Assembly (NCBI GenBank): GCA_008711295.1
Contig: VUYV01000617.1
Coordinates: forward strand, 186,001-250,000
Length of the DNA: 64,000 bases
Direction: 5' to 3'
From: Anarhynchus alexandrinus
Taxonomy: Eukaryota; Chordata; Aves; Charadriiformes; Charadriidae
Shown here in pieces: positions 36,646 through 48,083 of this stretch. The position numbers and the translations under genes are program-made. Every line of letters starts with the position of its first letter. Position 1 is the first letter of the stretch. The notes under the pieces are model-generated. The model had not been told where the DNA came from. It did no database searches and saw only the letters and a list, made by a program, of their open reading frames with translations.

Positions 36646-37425
36646 TGTGGCTTCTTTTGTGTCCAAAGAGTCCTCACTTGTTGCTACTCAAGCTTCAGAA
36701 TTTTTTTGTGTTTCGGCATTGACAGTGCACATGCCCTTGACAAGGGTGAACAAAAAGCCTGTAGATCGGTGTCGGGTTCTGCTCTGGGCCGTGCGTGGGT
36801 ATGTTGGGTGGCCAGCCTTCACTGTGAGTCAGCCTGGTGACAACATGCCACCTTCCTATTGCATGGTTTGGATTTTTTTTTTTAAATTTTTTTTTTGAGA
36901 GTCATGTATCTAGTTCTGTGTTCTTTTACGGTTTTTAGAGAAGTGATACCTTCAAATTGAATCTTCTTCCTGTGCAGGCAGCACTGGGGACAATGGGTAT
37001 TAACTTGAAATAGGTATGAATCAGATCTGCTCTGCACTCCTGTGAACGCAGAAAGAGGAAGTAAAGCCATCTGAGATGGATCAGTCCTCCCTATGTTACC
37101 CACACACATCCTCCAAACTTCTGGCACCTCGGCATATGCTGCTTACTGCGGGTACTGCTGGTGAGTCAGGCAGAGAAAAGCAGTGCTCTCCCCCATTTAG
37201 GTGCGTGTACCCTTAGTTCAACAAATATATGTACTTCAGTTAGGAGGTATTTTAAATGCATATATGTCTTTACGCTTCTATTAGATTAGATTCCTAATAC
37301 ACTTAGATTAGATTCCTAATAAAATATTGGCTTGGGTGCCCGGCTTGGGAAAACTAAGCTTTCGGTTGCTTGGGGAGATATTTTTCTACTCAGAAACGTG
37401 GATTAGTTGGATAAATAAACTGTAT
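36646..37425. other. Unique spacer with T-rich tract and a two-copy tandem repeat
   Basis: A T-rich stretch lies at about 36873-36897. TTAGATTAGATTCCTAATA occurs twice (37281-37299 and 37303-37321), a 22-bp-period tandem duplication. No gene seen. Confidence 0.6.
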
Positions 37426-38870
37426 AGGCCGACATCTCTCCAATAAGGCCGACATCTCTCCAATCTTCAAAAAGGGCAAGAAGGAGGACCCGGGAAACTA
37501 CAGACCAGTTAGTCTCACATCGGTCCCTGGGAAAGTAATGGAGCGACTCATTCTGGATGTCCTCTCCAAACACATTGAGGAACAGGGAGTTATTGGAAGT
37601 GGTCAACACGGGTTTACCAAGGGTAAAATCATGTTTGACCAATTTGATGGCCTTCTATGATGATGTAACTGGTTGGCTGGATGAGGGGAGAGCCGTGGAT
37701 GTCATCTACCTTGACTTTAGCAAGGCTTTTGACACTGTCTCCCATAACATCCTCATTAGGAAGCTGAGGAAGTGTGGGTTAGATGAGGTGACAGTGAGGT
37801 GGATTGAGAGCTGGCTGTGTGACAGGGCTCAGAGGGTTGTAATCAGTGGCACGAAGTCTAGTTGGAGGCCTGTAACCAGTGGTGTCCCCCAGGGGTCGAT
37901 ACTTGGTCCAATTTTGTTTAATATATTCATTAATGACCTGGATGAGGGGACAGAGTGTATCCTCAGCAAGTTCGCTGATGATACCAAACTGGGAGGGGTG
38001 GCTGACTCTCCAGAGGGCCGTGCTGCCATCCAGCGTGACCTGGACAGGCTGGAGAGCTGGGCAGAGAAGAACCTAATGAGGTTCAACAAAAGCAAGTGCA
38101 GGGTCCTGCACCTGGGGAGGAAGAATGCTGGGCACCAGTATAGGTTAGGGGTGGACCTGCTGGGAAGTAGCTCTGAGGAGAAGGATTTGGGAGTCCTGGT
38201 AGATAATAAATTGTCAATGAGCCCGCAATGTGCCCTTGTCGCCAAAAAGGCCAATGGAATCCTGGGCTGCATAGGGAAGAGTGTGTCCAGTAGGTCGAGG
38301 GAGGTCATTCTCCCCCTCTACTCGGCACTGGTGAGGCCACAACTGGAATACTGTGTCCAGTTCTGGGCTCCCCAGTTCAAGAGGGACAGGGAACTGCTGG
38401 AGAGAGTCCAGCGAAGGGCAACCAAGATGATTGAGGGATTGGAGCATCTCCCTTATGAGGAAAGGCTGAGAGAGCTGGGACTCTTTAGCCTAGAGAAGAG
38501 AAGGCTGAGGGGAGACCTTATTACTGCTTACAAATATCTAAAGGGTGGGTTGAAGGAGGATGGAGCCAGACTCTTTTCAGTGGTTCCCAATGACAGGACG
38601 AGGGGCAATGGGCATAAGTTGGAACATAGGAAGTTCCGTTCCAACACACGGAAAAACTTCTTTACAGTTAGGGTGACAGAGCACTGGCACAGGCTGCCCA
38701 GGGAGGTTGTGGAGTCCCCTTCTCTGGAGATTTTCAAGACCCGCCTGGATGCAGTCCTGAGTAATGTGCTCTAGGCAATCCTGCTTTAGCAGGGGAGTTG
38801 GACTAGATGATCTCTAGAGGTCCCTTCCAACTCTGAAAATTCTGTGATTCTGTGATTCTGTGATTCTGTA
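37426..38870 (+). mobile_element. CR1 LINE, near-intact RT half (copy C)
   Basis: Plus-strand, 5'-truncated CR1 running from the RT fingers ([18 protein letters not shown], about 37470) through the palm, thumb and 3' UTR to a tail of about four ATTCTGTG units ending at 38870. At the 5' junction AGGCCGACATCTCTCCAAT is present twice in tandem (37426-37444 and 37446-37464). Sequence features ([25 protein letters not shown]) differ from copies A and B, so this is another CR1 subfamily. Confidence 0.95.
37557..38774 (+). pseudogene. CR1 ORF2 reverse transcriptase with one frameshift
   Basis: A 405-codon frame; the genuine RT sequence begins at about residue 25 ([12 protein letters not shown]). 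Palm motifs are intact: [11 protein letters not shown] (51-61, Asp53 catalytic), SGVPQGS (108-114) and FADD (139-142, Asp141/Asp142 catalytic), followed by the complete CR1 C terminus ending LDAVLSNVL. Upstream, the same protein continues in another frame ([20 protein letters not shown]) and shifts at an A run at 37625-37628, where one extra A is likely. With the endonuclease domain and ORF1 absent through truncation it cannot be autonomous. The annotated start codon is fortuitous. Confidence 0.92.
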
Positions 38871-38977
38871 TTTTGCTGAAGGGAGAAAAGAAAAAAATAC
38901 AGTAGCTCACGCTGTTCTTGCTGATGGCCCACACTCTGTAGACTTGGACCCTGTCTGTTTGCATGGACGCTGTCCTG
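38871..38977. other. Short unique spacer between CR1 copies
   Basis: About 100 bases with no recognised feature. Confidence 0.6.
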
Positions 38978-39084
38978 TGCAACTTGCTGTAGGTGACCCT
39001 GCTCTGGCAGGGGGCTGGACTAGATGATCTTCGGAGGTCCCTTCCAACCCTGACCATTCTGTGATTCTGCGATTCTGTGATTCT
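38978..39084 (+). mobile_element. CR1 3'-end fragment (copy D)
   Basis: A plus-strand CR1 3' UTR of about 105 bases: TGCAACTTGCTGTAGGTGAC, then GGACTAGATGATCTTCGG, GGTCCCTTCCAACCC and an ATTCTGTG tail (one unit mutated to ATTCTGCG). Severe 5' truncation; non-coding. Confidence 0.9.
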
Positions 39085-42000
39085 TTTGCACCCCAAACCT
39101 CCCAGACCTGTTTTAGGTGAGGGTGACAGCTCACCATGAGTGCTTGGGCAATCAATTCAGATTCTCCCCTCTGCCTGCAGTAATAAGATTTCCCCAGCTT
39201 TCTGCCATGTCTCCTCTTTGAACAGAAATACCTCCTAAATGTATGGAGATTGCAAAACCTTCAGGCCTTTAATCTCCTTCCTTTCTTCCAGATGCCCACA
39301 GAGCCTCCTGCCAATTTGTGTCTTTTTTTTTTGCCAGGAACTTAGGTTTCATCCAACCAGCAGTGTCTGCAGCTTCAATTAGCGTTTAAGAAGCTCTAAG
39401 GTTAAGCAAAGAACGGTGCTGGGATAAGGCCAGTGACCTTGAGGTTTTCCCCAGGGGAGCAAGAAACCCGTTGAGAGGCAGGGCAAGACTTCGCTGGCAT
39501 TACACTGCAGGGTCAGCCTAGTGCTCCTTTTCTTGCTGATTTTTCCCTTAACCACTCTGTGGTCAACTTGTGAGTCCGGAAGCTTAATTTTGGCTGAAAT
39601 TTCCCCCCGGGCAGCAGGTTGCTTAGAGTGAGGGAGTGCAATGATGAGCAAAGAAAGGCTGTACGGGTTGGGAGGCTTGGAGATTAAAGCCTCTCATTTT
39701 TGGGTTTCCAATACAGGATGCTCAGAGGCAGCTGCCTGCAAAGGCTCTGCTGTTGGAAGCGTGTCTGTGCTCCGAGGGCAGCTTGCCTGGCTGCCGCCTG
39801 GGCTGTTTGGCACCGCTGTGGAGGACAGCTGGGAGCGTTCAGCTCTTCTGCCCATCAGGCTCCAGGGTCCCCAGGCAGCACCTGGAGAAGAAGGGACGTG
39901 CAATTAGTGACTACTCATTGAAAACTTTGCTTAAATTGGTCTAGCATGGCTGAGGCAGGGAGAAAAGCTAATTCCTGGGAACGGTGTTCAAATGCCTAAT
40001 GAAAGGACATCCTCTCTTCTCCTGCAGCTTCTTTGTCCCTCTGCAAGCAGCAGCAAAGTCAGGACGTAACTTGTGGACCGGCTAATCTGGACAGGTTTTC
40101 ATGGGCCTAGAAAAACCCATGTTCACGACCCAGAAGTTACTTCACAGCTTAGTTCCAGATCCTGTCTCTAAACCACACGAGAAAGAAAATTTGCATTTTT
40201 TTTTGCACGGGTAAAGCAACATTTCCTCCACCTTAGCCTTGTTGGAAAGAGATTAATTCCTTTCTGATGTGTTTCTGAAAGCCAGACTGACTCCCCAGAT
40301 GTTCAGCCTGAAATGTGTACACAGCGGATAAAACTTCAGCCCAAACAACAGATGTTTGAACAGTTATAAGGAGCAAAACCAAGGTAAGTATAAAGTAACC
40401 TTCCTCAAACCAGTCCTACCAAGCTGATCAGTCCATAGCAAAGTGTTGCTGAATGTTCTTCTGTCTGGTGTTCTTGTGGGTAGGCACCACTCCTCTTACG
40501 TGATTAGATAGTCTGTATCTGCAAATCCCACTAAGCACACATTGAAACAGCAGGTATCTTAAGAGGAGGAGCTTTATCTCAGTTCTCAGGTAATCTCTTT
40601 CTCTGGCTTCTTATCCCCTTTGATTTAAGACATGATGGCAGGGAAATGAGCCACCAGAGTTGTTAAATTTAAATGTTAAGTATCACTTCTTTGTTGTGAT
40701 TCTTGAGTAGAGGAAACCTGAAAAGATGGGTATGTTCCTAAGAAAACACTTCCTTAAAAACTAAAACTAGGGAAGTAGAAATTAGGATCTTCATAAAATA
40801 CACCATCTCCCTGATGATCTCAGTATTTCTGTTGTTGACAAAGTTTACTGAACTTGACTCAGTTCCTACTGAAATCTCTAAAACGATTTCTGTTGATCTC
40901 AGGGGGATTTGATCCAGGCCCCGCACAGAAAATCAAGCAAAATAGTCCAAGAATCAACTTGTCACACACAGTATTTTGTGTCCCACCCTCTGAGAGGCGT
41001 CTAAGGCTGCACCTGCTCTGACTGTTTCATTGCTCCGGGGTCTTTGGCCACTTGTCCACACTTGCCCCCTCTTGCAGCTTCTTCTGGCCTACACACTGGT
41101 GTATTTTTCTTGCAGAAGCAGAGCGTGTTTGTAAAGGGAGGGAAGGGCTGGCACATGCCCATGTCCAGCTCTGACAGCAAACTGGGAAGCAGCTGCAATC
41201 TGGGAGCTCCCAGATATCTCAGCTTAGATTATCATAAAGGTACGTATGCAAGTCAGTTTAGGGACTGCACTATTGCTCCTGCCCTGGACGTAAGCCAACG
41301 CAGCCATGCTGGTTTGTGCACCTTAAAATAAAGGGAAAGCAAACAGAGAACTCACCCAGAAACCTGCCTTGCGGTAGCTCTGGAAAGGGACAGGTTATTA
41401 CACTCGGTACTGCCAAAACAGGAGAAGATCTTAACTTGGAGTTGTGACAGATTCACTATCCCTTGGGCTCCTTAAACCATGGGAAGAGCATTTTGGGGAA
41501 GAGCTGATACAGCTCAGACAGCAGTGACAGATATTTTGAGGTGATGTTATTTGTAACAGTCCAGAAGTTTATAACAGTAATTAAGTTGTCTTCCCTGAAG
41601 GAACTTCAGGCAGGCGTCATGTTGTTCAGACTATTCTCAAAGTGCATTTTGAAGGCACAGCTGAGAAAAAGGGCTTTTTGGTCACTGTGTCCTTCCCTGT
41701 GCCCTGCTCATGCCTCAGCCAAGACCCAAGCCTGTCTTTGTCACAGCCTCCAGGACTCCCCATCCTGAGGAGCTAATACAAGGGGGACAGAGACTCTCAG
41801 GGGAACATGGCAGGGGGATGCCCTGCCAGAAGCAGCAGAGCAGTGCCCTGCTTTAATGCCTCTACTTACTGTGTCCTGCTGAGTGGACCTCCCTCTCAGC
41901 TTCTCCAGCAGAGAAGCAGCATTTCAGGGCAGGGAGCTGGAGTGGACCAGCTGGACCAGTGGACGCTGGCACTAAGATGTGAGGAGGAGGATCACTTTGC

Positions 42001-43358
42001 TCCCTCAGCTGCACGCTGTGAGCGTTAGGCTGTTGTACATACCCAAACTTCCTCTGTGGCCACGCTGAGGCAGCTGTGCCTGCAGGCGGGGAGGACGGGT
42101 GCTCTGCCTGGTTGGGCACACGAGTTGGCAGCTCCGCTGCCGAGCCTGCTCTGGCAGAGCTGAGTGAAACTCCAGGTTGCTCAATCCTGGGAAGCCCGGG
42201 CACTGAGGCTCAGTGTCGGTGCCTTAGAAGTGCCGAAGTAGAAAGCCTGGGTGTTTCTGTGGTCAGGTAATAACTGGATGAAGACTTTCCTGAGCCAAGA
42301 CCTTGGCTTTGCACCAAAATTCAGCTTAAATCCCTTGTTGTGTTAATTCTTCATTCTTGGTCACAGTTCAGCTCCCTGTCCTTGCCACACTTTAATATTT
42401 TAACACTTCTTAGAAGTGCATTTTTTTCCTTCATTATTTATTTAGTCTGACTAATTTCCTGGGCATAATTTCTGTTCCTTGTTTGGGACCTTCACCCTTC
42501 CTCTCTCGTATTATAGTGTGATGACAGCAGGAATATCCCTGGCGTGAATGTTTCTGTGAACACAAATTCTCATCAGCTTTTGCAGTGCTTCGTGTGTGCC
42601 AACATCCAGTGAAAGTGTAAAGCTGAGGTAGCAAATGCTGCCACACGGTCTTCCTTTGAACAAAATCTCGTGAAGAAGGTTGTGGGAGATGTCTGTATCT
42701 GCCTCTAGTTTATCCAAACATCTGCTAGGAGAATGGGGCTCTCCAAAAGCAGACATGATTATTAATGAAAGTCGGGATTTGTATGTTAGCTGAATTTCAC
42801 ACCTCCCTCCAAGTAGTGGAGAAAAAATAATTAGGCCTGATGATAACGGTAAAGAGTCCAGCTGTTTTTTAAGAAGACAAATAGAGAGCCACAGGTTGTA
42901 AATCAATCCCCTTTTTTGAACAAAGGATGTTAAAGAAGGTTACAAACTGTTTCAGTAGCCCTAAACGGACTACTGGTCCTAAGATGCTGTCTGAAATGCC
43001 AGCTCATCTGTGCTCGAGCAAGACTTTTGCTTAGAGGATGCAATAAGCAGCATCCAGTGTTTGTTTTTTCTCTGACCTACTGCTGAGTAATTGAATCATC
43101 CCAAGCACTAAGCTAATGTTTTTCCTCCCTAGGAGAACATAATGTTACCAGGAAAAGGAGAGGAGGAAAAAAATAAAAAAGGGAGCTGCAGGTGGTTACT
43201 CCAAATGCCATACAGTGTGTATCTGAGGCCAGGAAAGAGCTGTTTCGTAGCTAAAGAGAATATTCAAAAAGCCAAATGAGCACGGTGCTGGGTGGTGCTG
43301 AGCCCCTGTGTCTAGACGGGTAGAGCAGCCCTGGCTGATGGCAAAGACATATACAGAC
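39085..43358. other. Unique DNA, no gene seen
   Basis: Ordinary-composition DNA with short ORFs. Frames at 41807-42270 overlap on both strands and show no domain. AT-rich CNE-like stretches occur near 42420-42480 and 42750-42850, without a strong motif cluster. No mobile element recognised. Confidence 0.5.
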
Positions 43359-43377
43359 ATATATATATATATATATA
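43359..43377. repeat. (AT)n microsatellite
   Basis: About nine AT dinucleotides in a row, preceded by two ACAT words. Confidence 0.9.
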
Positions 43378-46206
43378 AATACCTGAATTATAGCTGTTCA
43401 GAGCTGCCAGAGCACCATCTCAGCAGACTGGCTATTTCCTTACAGCAACTAAGACGCTGAGAGAATATAAGCAAACAAGATGCAGAGAGAGGACAACATG
43501 GGCTCATTTTGACTCTTAGTGAGTACCCAAATAAGTATCCATCTTCCAATGGTGTGGGTGGGCTACCTACCTTGGGCCAGGACCTGTTATCAGTAAGTTT
43601 TTAATTCACTATCATGTGGGCAGGCAGAGAAATTGGGCAGAGACACCCGCTGCACTGTTCTGGACAGAGGCTGGCAAACCCATCACAGCTATCGCTGCTA
43701 TCACCTAGTAGATGCCAAGGTATCAGAAAGCGTCTTTGTCATTCTGTGTTTTGGCCTGCCTGCCCTCCGAAGGATATGGGCACTTACTGAAAGGAAATAA
43801 TTTTTTCCTGGTAATGTTGTCACATAAGAGCAGTAACTTTTGGGAGAAGAATAGAGAGGAAGCTACCAAACCATGCTGGGCTGCATTAGCAAGAGCAGAG
43901 GCAGCACGGTTCCCCTTGTGCGTGAGATCCAGAGCTGTTATTGCTACACACAGAGGCTTTAGTTGTCCAGAAGACCGTACAGTGCAGAGAGACAATGCCA
44001 ACAGACAGGAAGCCTGGCAACTTCCAGTTCACAGATAGGGCATGTCTGTGGCTTTTGGAGTCTATCACAAGCACATTCTCCCTCGGAGAATACAGAAGGA
44101 AGAGGAAAGAAATGAAATTATTTAAATAAAGCAAGTGTTTCCTGCATGTCTGCTGTTTGCTGCTTCCATGGACAAGGTGCTGGGGCTGAAACCTTCCAGC
44201 AAAGCATTTTTTATTTTGGAAAGGGACACTGGGTTTTGCACAAAATAGGTGTCTTTTGAATGTCCGGTTTTGTAAAAAAGATTCAATTTGGGGTTTTTTG
44301 GTTGACGAAATGTGTCCGTGGGGTTTTGTTGAAGTGCTGCCTGCAGTTTTCCTTTATTTTTTTTTCAGCTCTACAAAAGCTTCTTTTTCCAGAAGAAAAA
44401 GAAATTTTATCTGTATTCAACCTGCTCTCCAGAGCACTAAGACTGGCAGATCAACGGCTGCATTTCACCCCTCCGTGACAATCTGTATCTTTGTTATCAG
44501 TGGTCACATCAGTGGTGACTGGAATGTGTCCCTCTTCAAAGCCCCATCCAGGAGGAGCCACCCCAGTGGGTGCTGGCTGGCAGCAGTGCCGTGCACCAGG
44601 AGGTCCCATGTCACTCAGCTCCTCCACCCCGAGCAGTGCTCGGAGGTGATCCAGGTGGGCATGTGTTTTCCCTGCTCTGCTGTACCTGCTTTGCAAAGGG
44701 AAGATTTCAGCTCTCAGATGTGTCATTTCTGCTTTGTTCGTGAGCACTCGGCTCAGCTAAAAATATTAGAGTGCCATCTCAGAAGTTGTATCGCTGTGGC
44801 CACCTGTGATTTCAGTTCAGCTGCAGCATCCCAAGGAAGCAGACTTGTCTGGATTTCCAATCATATTAGAGCACCAGCCCAGAGTGCATATGGTATCTGC
44901 GATTTGGGGGGACATATTACTGTCTCCATTACATGGGTGTGGAGCAGAAGCAACTCAGCTGAGGCTGGTGCAATTATACATGCACCGCTTGGATCAGAAT
45001 CCAACCCTTGATATTAAAGAGCCCTCAGTGATTTTTTTTCCCCAAAGCCCAAGATTTAATTTAGAATAATGAGATGAGCGCTCTAATTAGAGAGTTTTAA
45101 TGGAAAAACATTTCAGTTTCCTACTGCCAGTTTTGCAGTGCAGATACAGTTCAGGAACATCTCTGCTTTATGAGGGGGCCAAGCTGTAATTTGTTCCCTG
45201 GGTTCACAACCTACCAGCATTCCTGGCAGGGACATGGGGACTTCCCAGTTCTTCAGACCTTTGGTGGTTTGTGATTTGATGATAAAATAAATCCAGCTTT
45301 AGGCTTCCCGGTACCAGAACAAAAATACCAGAATCCTATGCCGCAAAGTGCTGATGTTGCATAAACTCCATCCAAGCGTGTGCTGAAGGCACTGCTGGTG
45401 TAGCACAAGCTTTATGCCACATCGGCTGTCGCCTGCAGCTGTCTGCAGCTGGAGTACCACCAGCCCAGACTCTGACTTGTGGTTTCTGGCTAGCCGGAGT
45501 GATCAGATACCCCTGCCTGATGCTGGTCCGATTTACACTGTTGGGTGCCGGGATGCAGCCCGTCTGCCTGGGGAGCTGCAGCCCGAGCCGCAAACCTGGC
45601 CTCGCCTGTGACTTGCCGAAAAACAGGCAGCGCAGCTCCACTCTGTGGGGAAGGAGGGGAAGCAGACGGGGAGCTGGCACTGGGGATTTCTCCACTCGCT
45701 GGCTTTATCCTCTGCTGGGATGCTGAGAGGGATCCGCCGTCTTTCCACCACCCCCAGGGCTCCCCGTGTCACTTTTGCGGCGCGGGGCTGGGACCCTCAT
45801 CCTTCCTCAGGCTGCTTTGGAAATCTCCCCTGAGATGCGCTGCAACTCCTTCCATTTAACATTTTTCCCACTTACAGGCTTGGAAAAACAACAGCAGGTG
45901 ACTTTGGGGGGACATGGGACCAACAAAGACTGGTGGAGGACTTTGCTTTCCATCTTCGAAGGTGTGTTTCTGCCCGCAGGGGATATCCGTGGCAAAATTC
46001 CCTGTGCCTCCAAGGGGGGGAAGGCCCTGAGCAGGGGTTAATCTTCAACTGCTTTACCCGCTGCTGCCAAAACCACCTCTTCCAGGTGATGGGCCCAGCC
46101 TTTATGAGGGACTGCCCCCTTGCCCATGCGGCGCATGGAAATCTCTAGTACCATGCTGCTGGGGCTGGCTCTCCACTGATTAAAACTCGCTAGGGTGCTG
46201 ATAATG
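43378..46206. other. Unique DNA with a 12-bp homeodomain-type palindrome
   Basis: The 251-codon plus frame at 44256-45011 has no domain I recognise, overlaps other frames and starts at an unremarkable ATG; I do not call it a gene. A perfect palindrome CTCTAATTAGAG lies at 45081-45092 in AT-rich DNA. GC-rich, modestly CpG-containing DNA occupies 45540-45790. Confidence 0.45.
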
Positions 46207-46254
46207 TCCTGAGCATCCCTGGTCCTGAGCATCCCTGGTCCTGAGCATCCCTGG
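46207..46254. repeat. 16-bp tandem repeat, 3 perfect units
   Basis: TCCTGAGCATCCCTGG is repeated three times exactly (46207-46222, 46223-46238, 46239-46254), followed by a partial CCCTGG. The perfect identity suggests recent or unstable copy number. It lies 40 bases upstream of CR1 copy E. Confidence 0.95.
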
Positions 46255-46293
46255 CCCTGGCAGAGGGTCAGCTGAGTGAGGCGTGAACCTGCT

Positions 46294-46397
46294 GTGCAAC
46301 CTGCTGTAGGTGACCCTGCTCTGGCGGGGCGGTTGGACTAGATGATCTCCAGAGGTCCCTTCCAACCCTGACCATTCTGTGATTCTGTGATTCTGTA
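46294..46397 (+). mobile_element. CR1 3'-end fragment (copy E)
   Basis: A plus-strand CR1 3' UTR starting TGCAACCTGCTGTAGGTGAC and ending in ATTCTGTG units at 46397. It has nearly the same truncation point and sequence as copy D (38978-39084). Confidence 0.9.
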
Positions 46398-47857
46398 AAC
46401 CCTTTTCTTAGGGACTAACTGCTGGTGGCAAGGCCAGTCCATGGTGCAGCTGGAAAGGCTACCAGGCTGCCTCTGCTGGGGCTGCCAGATCTCCCTTACA
46501 GGGATGAGAGGGCTGACTACTGCCAAAAGACCTGTCTGATGCTATATTCCTGGTGAGCTGGGGAGCGTGGCAAAGGCACATTCGTTGTGGGATCAGTCTG
46601 GCTTGGCTCCAGAAGGGATAACTCGCAAGGCTGATCTGAAACATCACTGCCCCCTTGAGTAGCAAGTGCTGAGGGTGTTTTGGGGCATCCTGCAATGGTC
46701 AGTCAATGACCTTTAGCAGCTGATTTCTCCTTGAGTAGCTTTGCCCTGGGCTGAACTCCTCCCAGGCTGCCCTTGGAAGTTCACCAAGTGAATAATGCAG
46801 CAATGTACACTTTCAGCTTGGTATTATCGAACGGGTCCAATTGCTTTCCTGTTATTTTGGCTGACAAAGCCAGTCGTACCCTTTAACTGTCACAGCTTCT
46901 AGCAAGCTATCTGGTCATCTCTCAACCTAAACGTCATCAGCAGTGACATGGATCCCTGAGAGTCTTGTTAGTGTGTCTTGCTGGCGGCATCTCTACTTTT
47001 GATCCCAAAAGACAGTCTCGGCCATCTGTACTTCGATCCTGGCGCTCAAGCCAAGGCAAGGAAGCTGCTTTCCTTGCCTAGTAGCTCATGCCAATCTCCA
47101 TCATTAGCATCAAACACTGGGGGTATCTTTTTTTAATTTCTGCCAAGTCAGGTAAGGCTTCTTTGGTGGTAGGCACTTGGATGGAGCTGTGTTCAGCTCT
47201 TGCTTTGGTCTGTTCAAATGCACAGCTCGTTTTGCTGCTGTAGTCAGGGAGGTACCTGCCGACTGCTCATGTGCTTGAAGACTGGAGTCTTTTAGCAGTC
47301 TTTTAGCAGCTTGGATGTAAGAAGATTGGGGACATAGTTGGCTCTGGTTCTGTGTATTTATTCCACTCATGTTTTTACCATATGAATATTTCATCCCAGG
47401 TTTGGCCTCACTTGGATTACAAAATTACACAATTTTATTGAAGCTGTAGCTGCTGTATCCAATACCGATGGCAGCCCTATTGCTTCTTCCTCCCTGCTCA
47501 GGGTTGTCACGTCCCAAACCTGGGACACAGTCATTCAGCTTCTGCTTGGTGCCCTGTGACAGCTGTCTCTCAGGCAGCTATTCAGCATGTTGTGACACCT
47601 CTCCAGGCCTCTCTCACCCCTATTCAGTTGTTTCACGTGCTGCCAGAGAAAGTACTTGAGGGTCTGAACATCTTGTGTGTAATTTAGAATCTCCTCAGGG
47701 GTGTTTGGATCCTGCCAAGATTTAATTTTGTTTTGTTTAATTGCAGGTTTGGTTTCTGTTGTGTGCGATGCTGAGAAACACCTGAGGACCCAACCTGCCC
47801 ACCATTGGTCTCTTTGCCTGTTTACCTTCTGTTTTCTTCTTAATCCGTATCACTTCA
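46398..47857. other. Unique DNA, nothing recognised
   Basis: Short frames only. A small tandem duplication (GTCTTTTAGCA twice) lies at about 47287-47308. Confidence 0.55.
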
Positions 47858-48083
47858 AATCATAGAATCATAGAATCATAGAATCATGGAATAGTTTGGG
47901 TTACAAGAGACCTTTAAAGGTTATCTAGTCCAACAGGGCTGTCCCCAATGAGCAGGAACATTTTCAGCTAGATCAGGTTGCTCAGAGCCCCGTCCAACCT
48001 GACCTTGAATGTTTCCAGGGATGGGGCACCTACCACCTCTCTGGGCAACCTGTGCCAGTGTTTCACCACCCTCATTGTAAAAT
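47858..48083 (-). mobile_element. CR1 3'-end fragment (copy F)
   Basis: Minus-strand CR1: four tail units (AATCATAG on the plus strand, one as AATCATGG) at 47858-47890, the 3' UTR, and the last ~40 codons of ORF2 ([17 protein letters not shown] to LDGALSNLI). The UTR is more diverged than in copies A-C. Homology ends near 48083; the N-terminal part of the open frame continuing to 48333 is host sequence, not CR1. Confidence 0.9.

Noticed and set aside
44256..45011. 251-codon plus-strand ORF
   Set aside because: No domain recognised, no splice or promoter context, and other frames overlap it; the beginning is Phe-rich from T-rich DNA.
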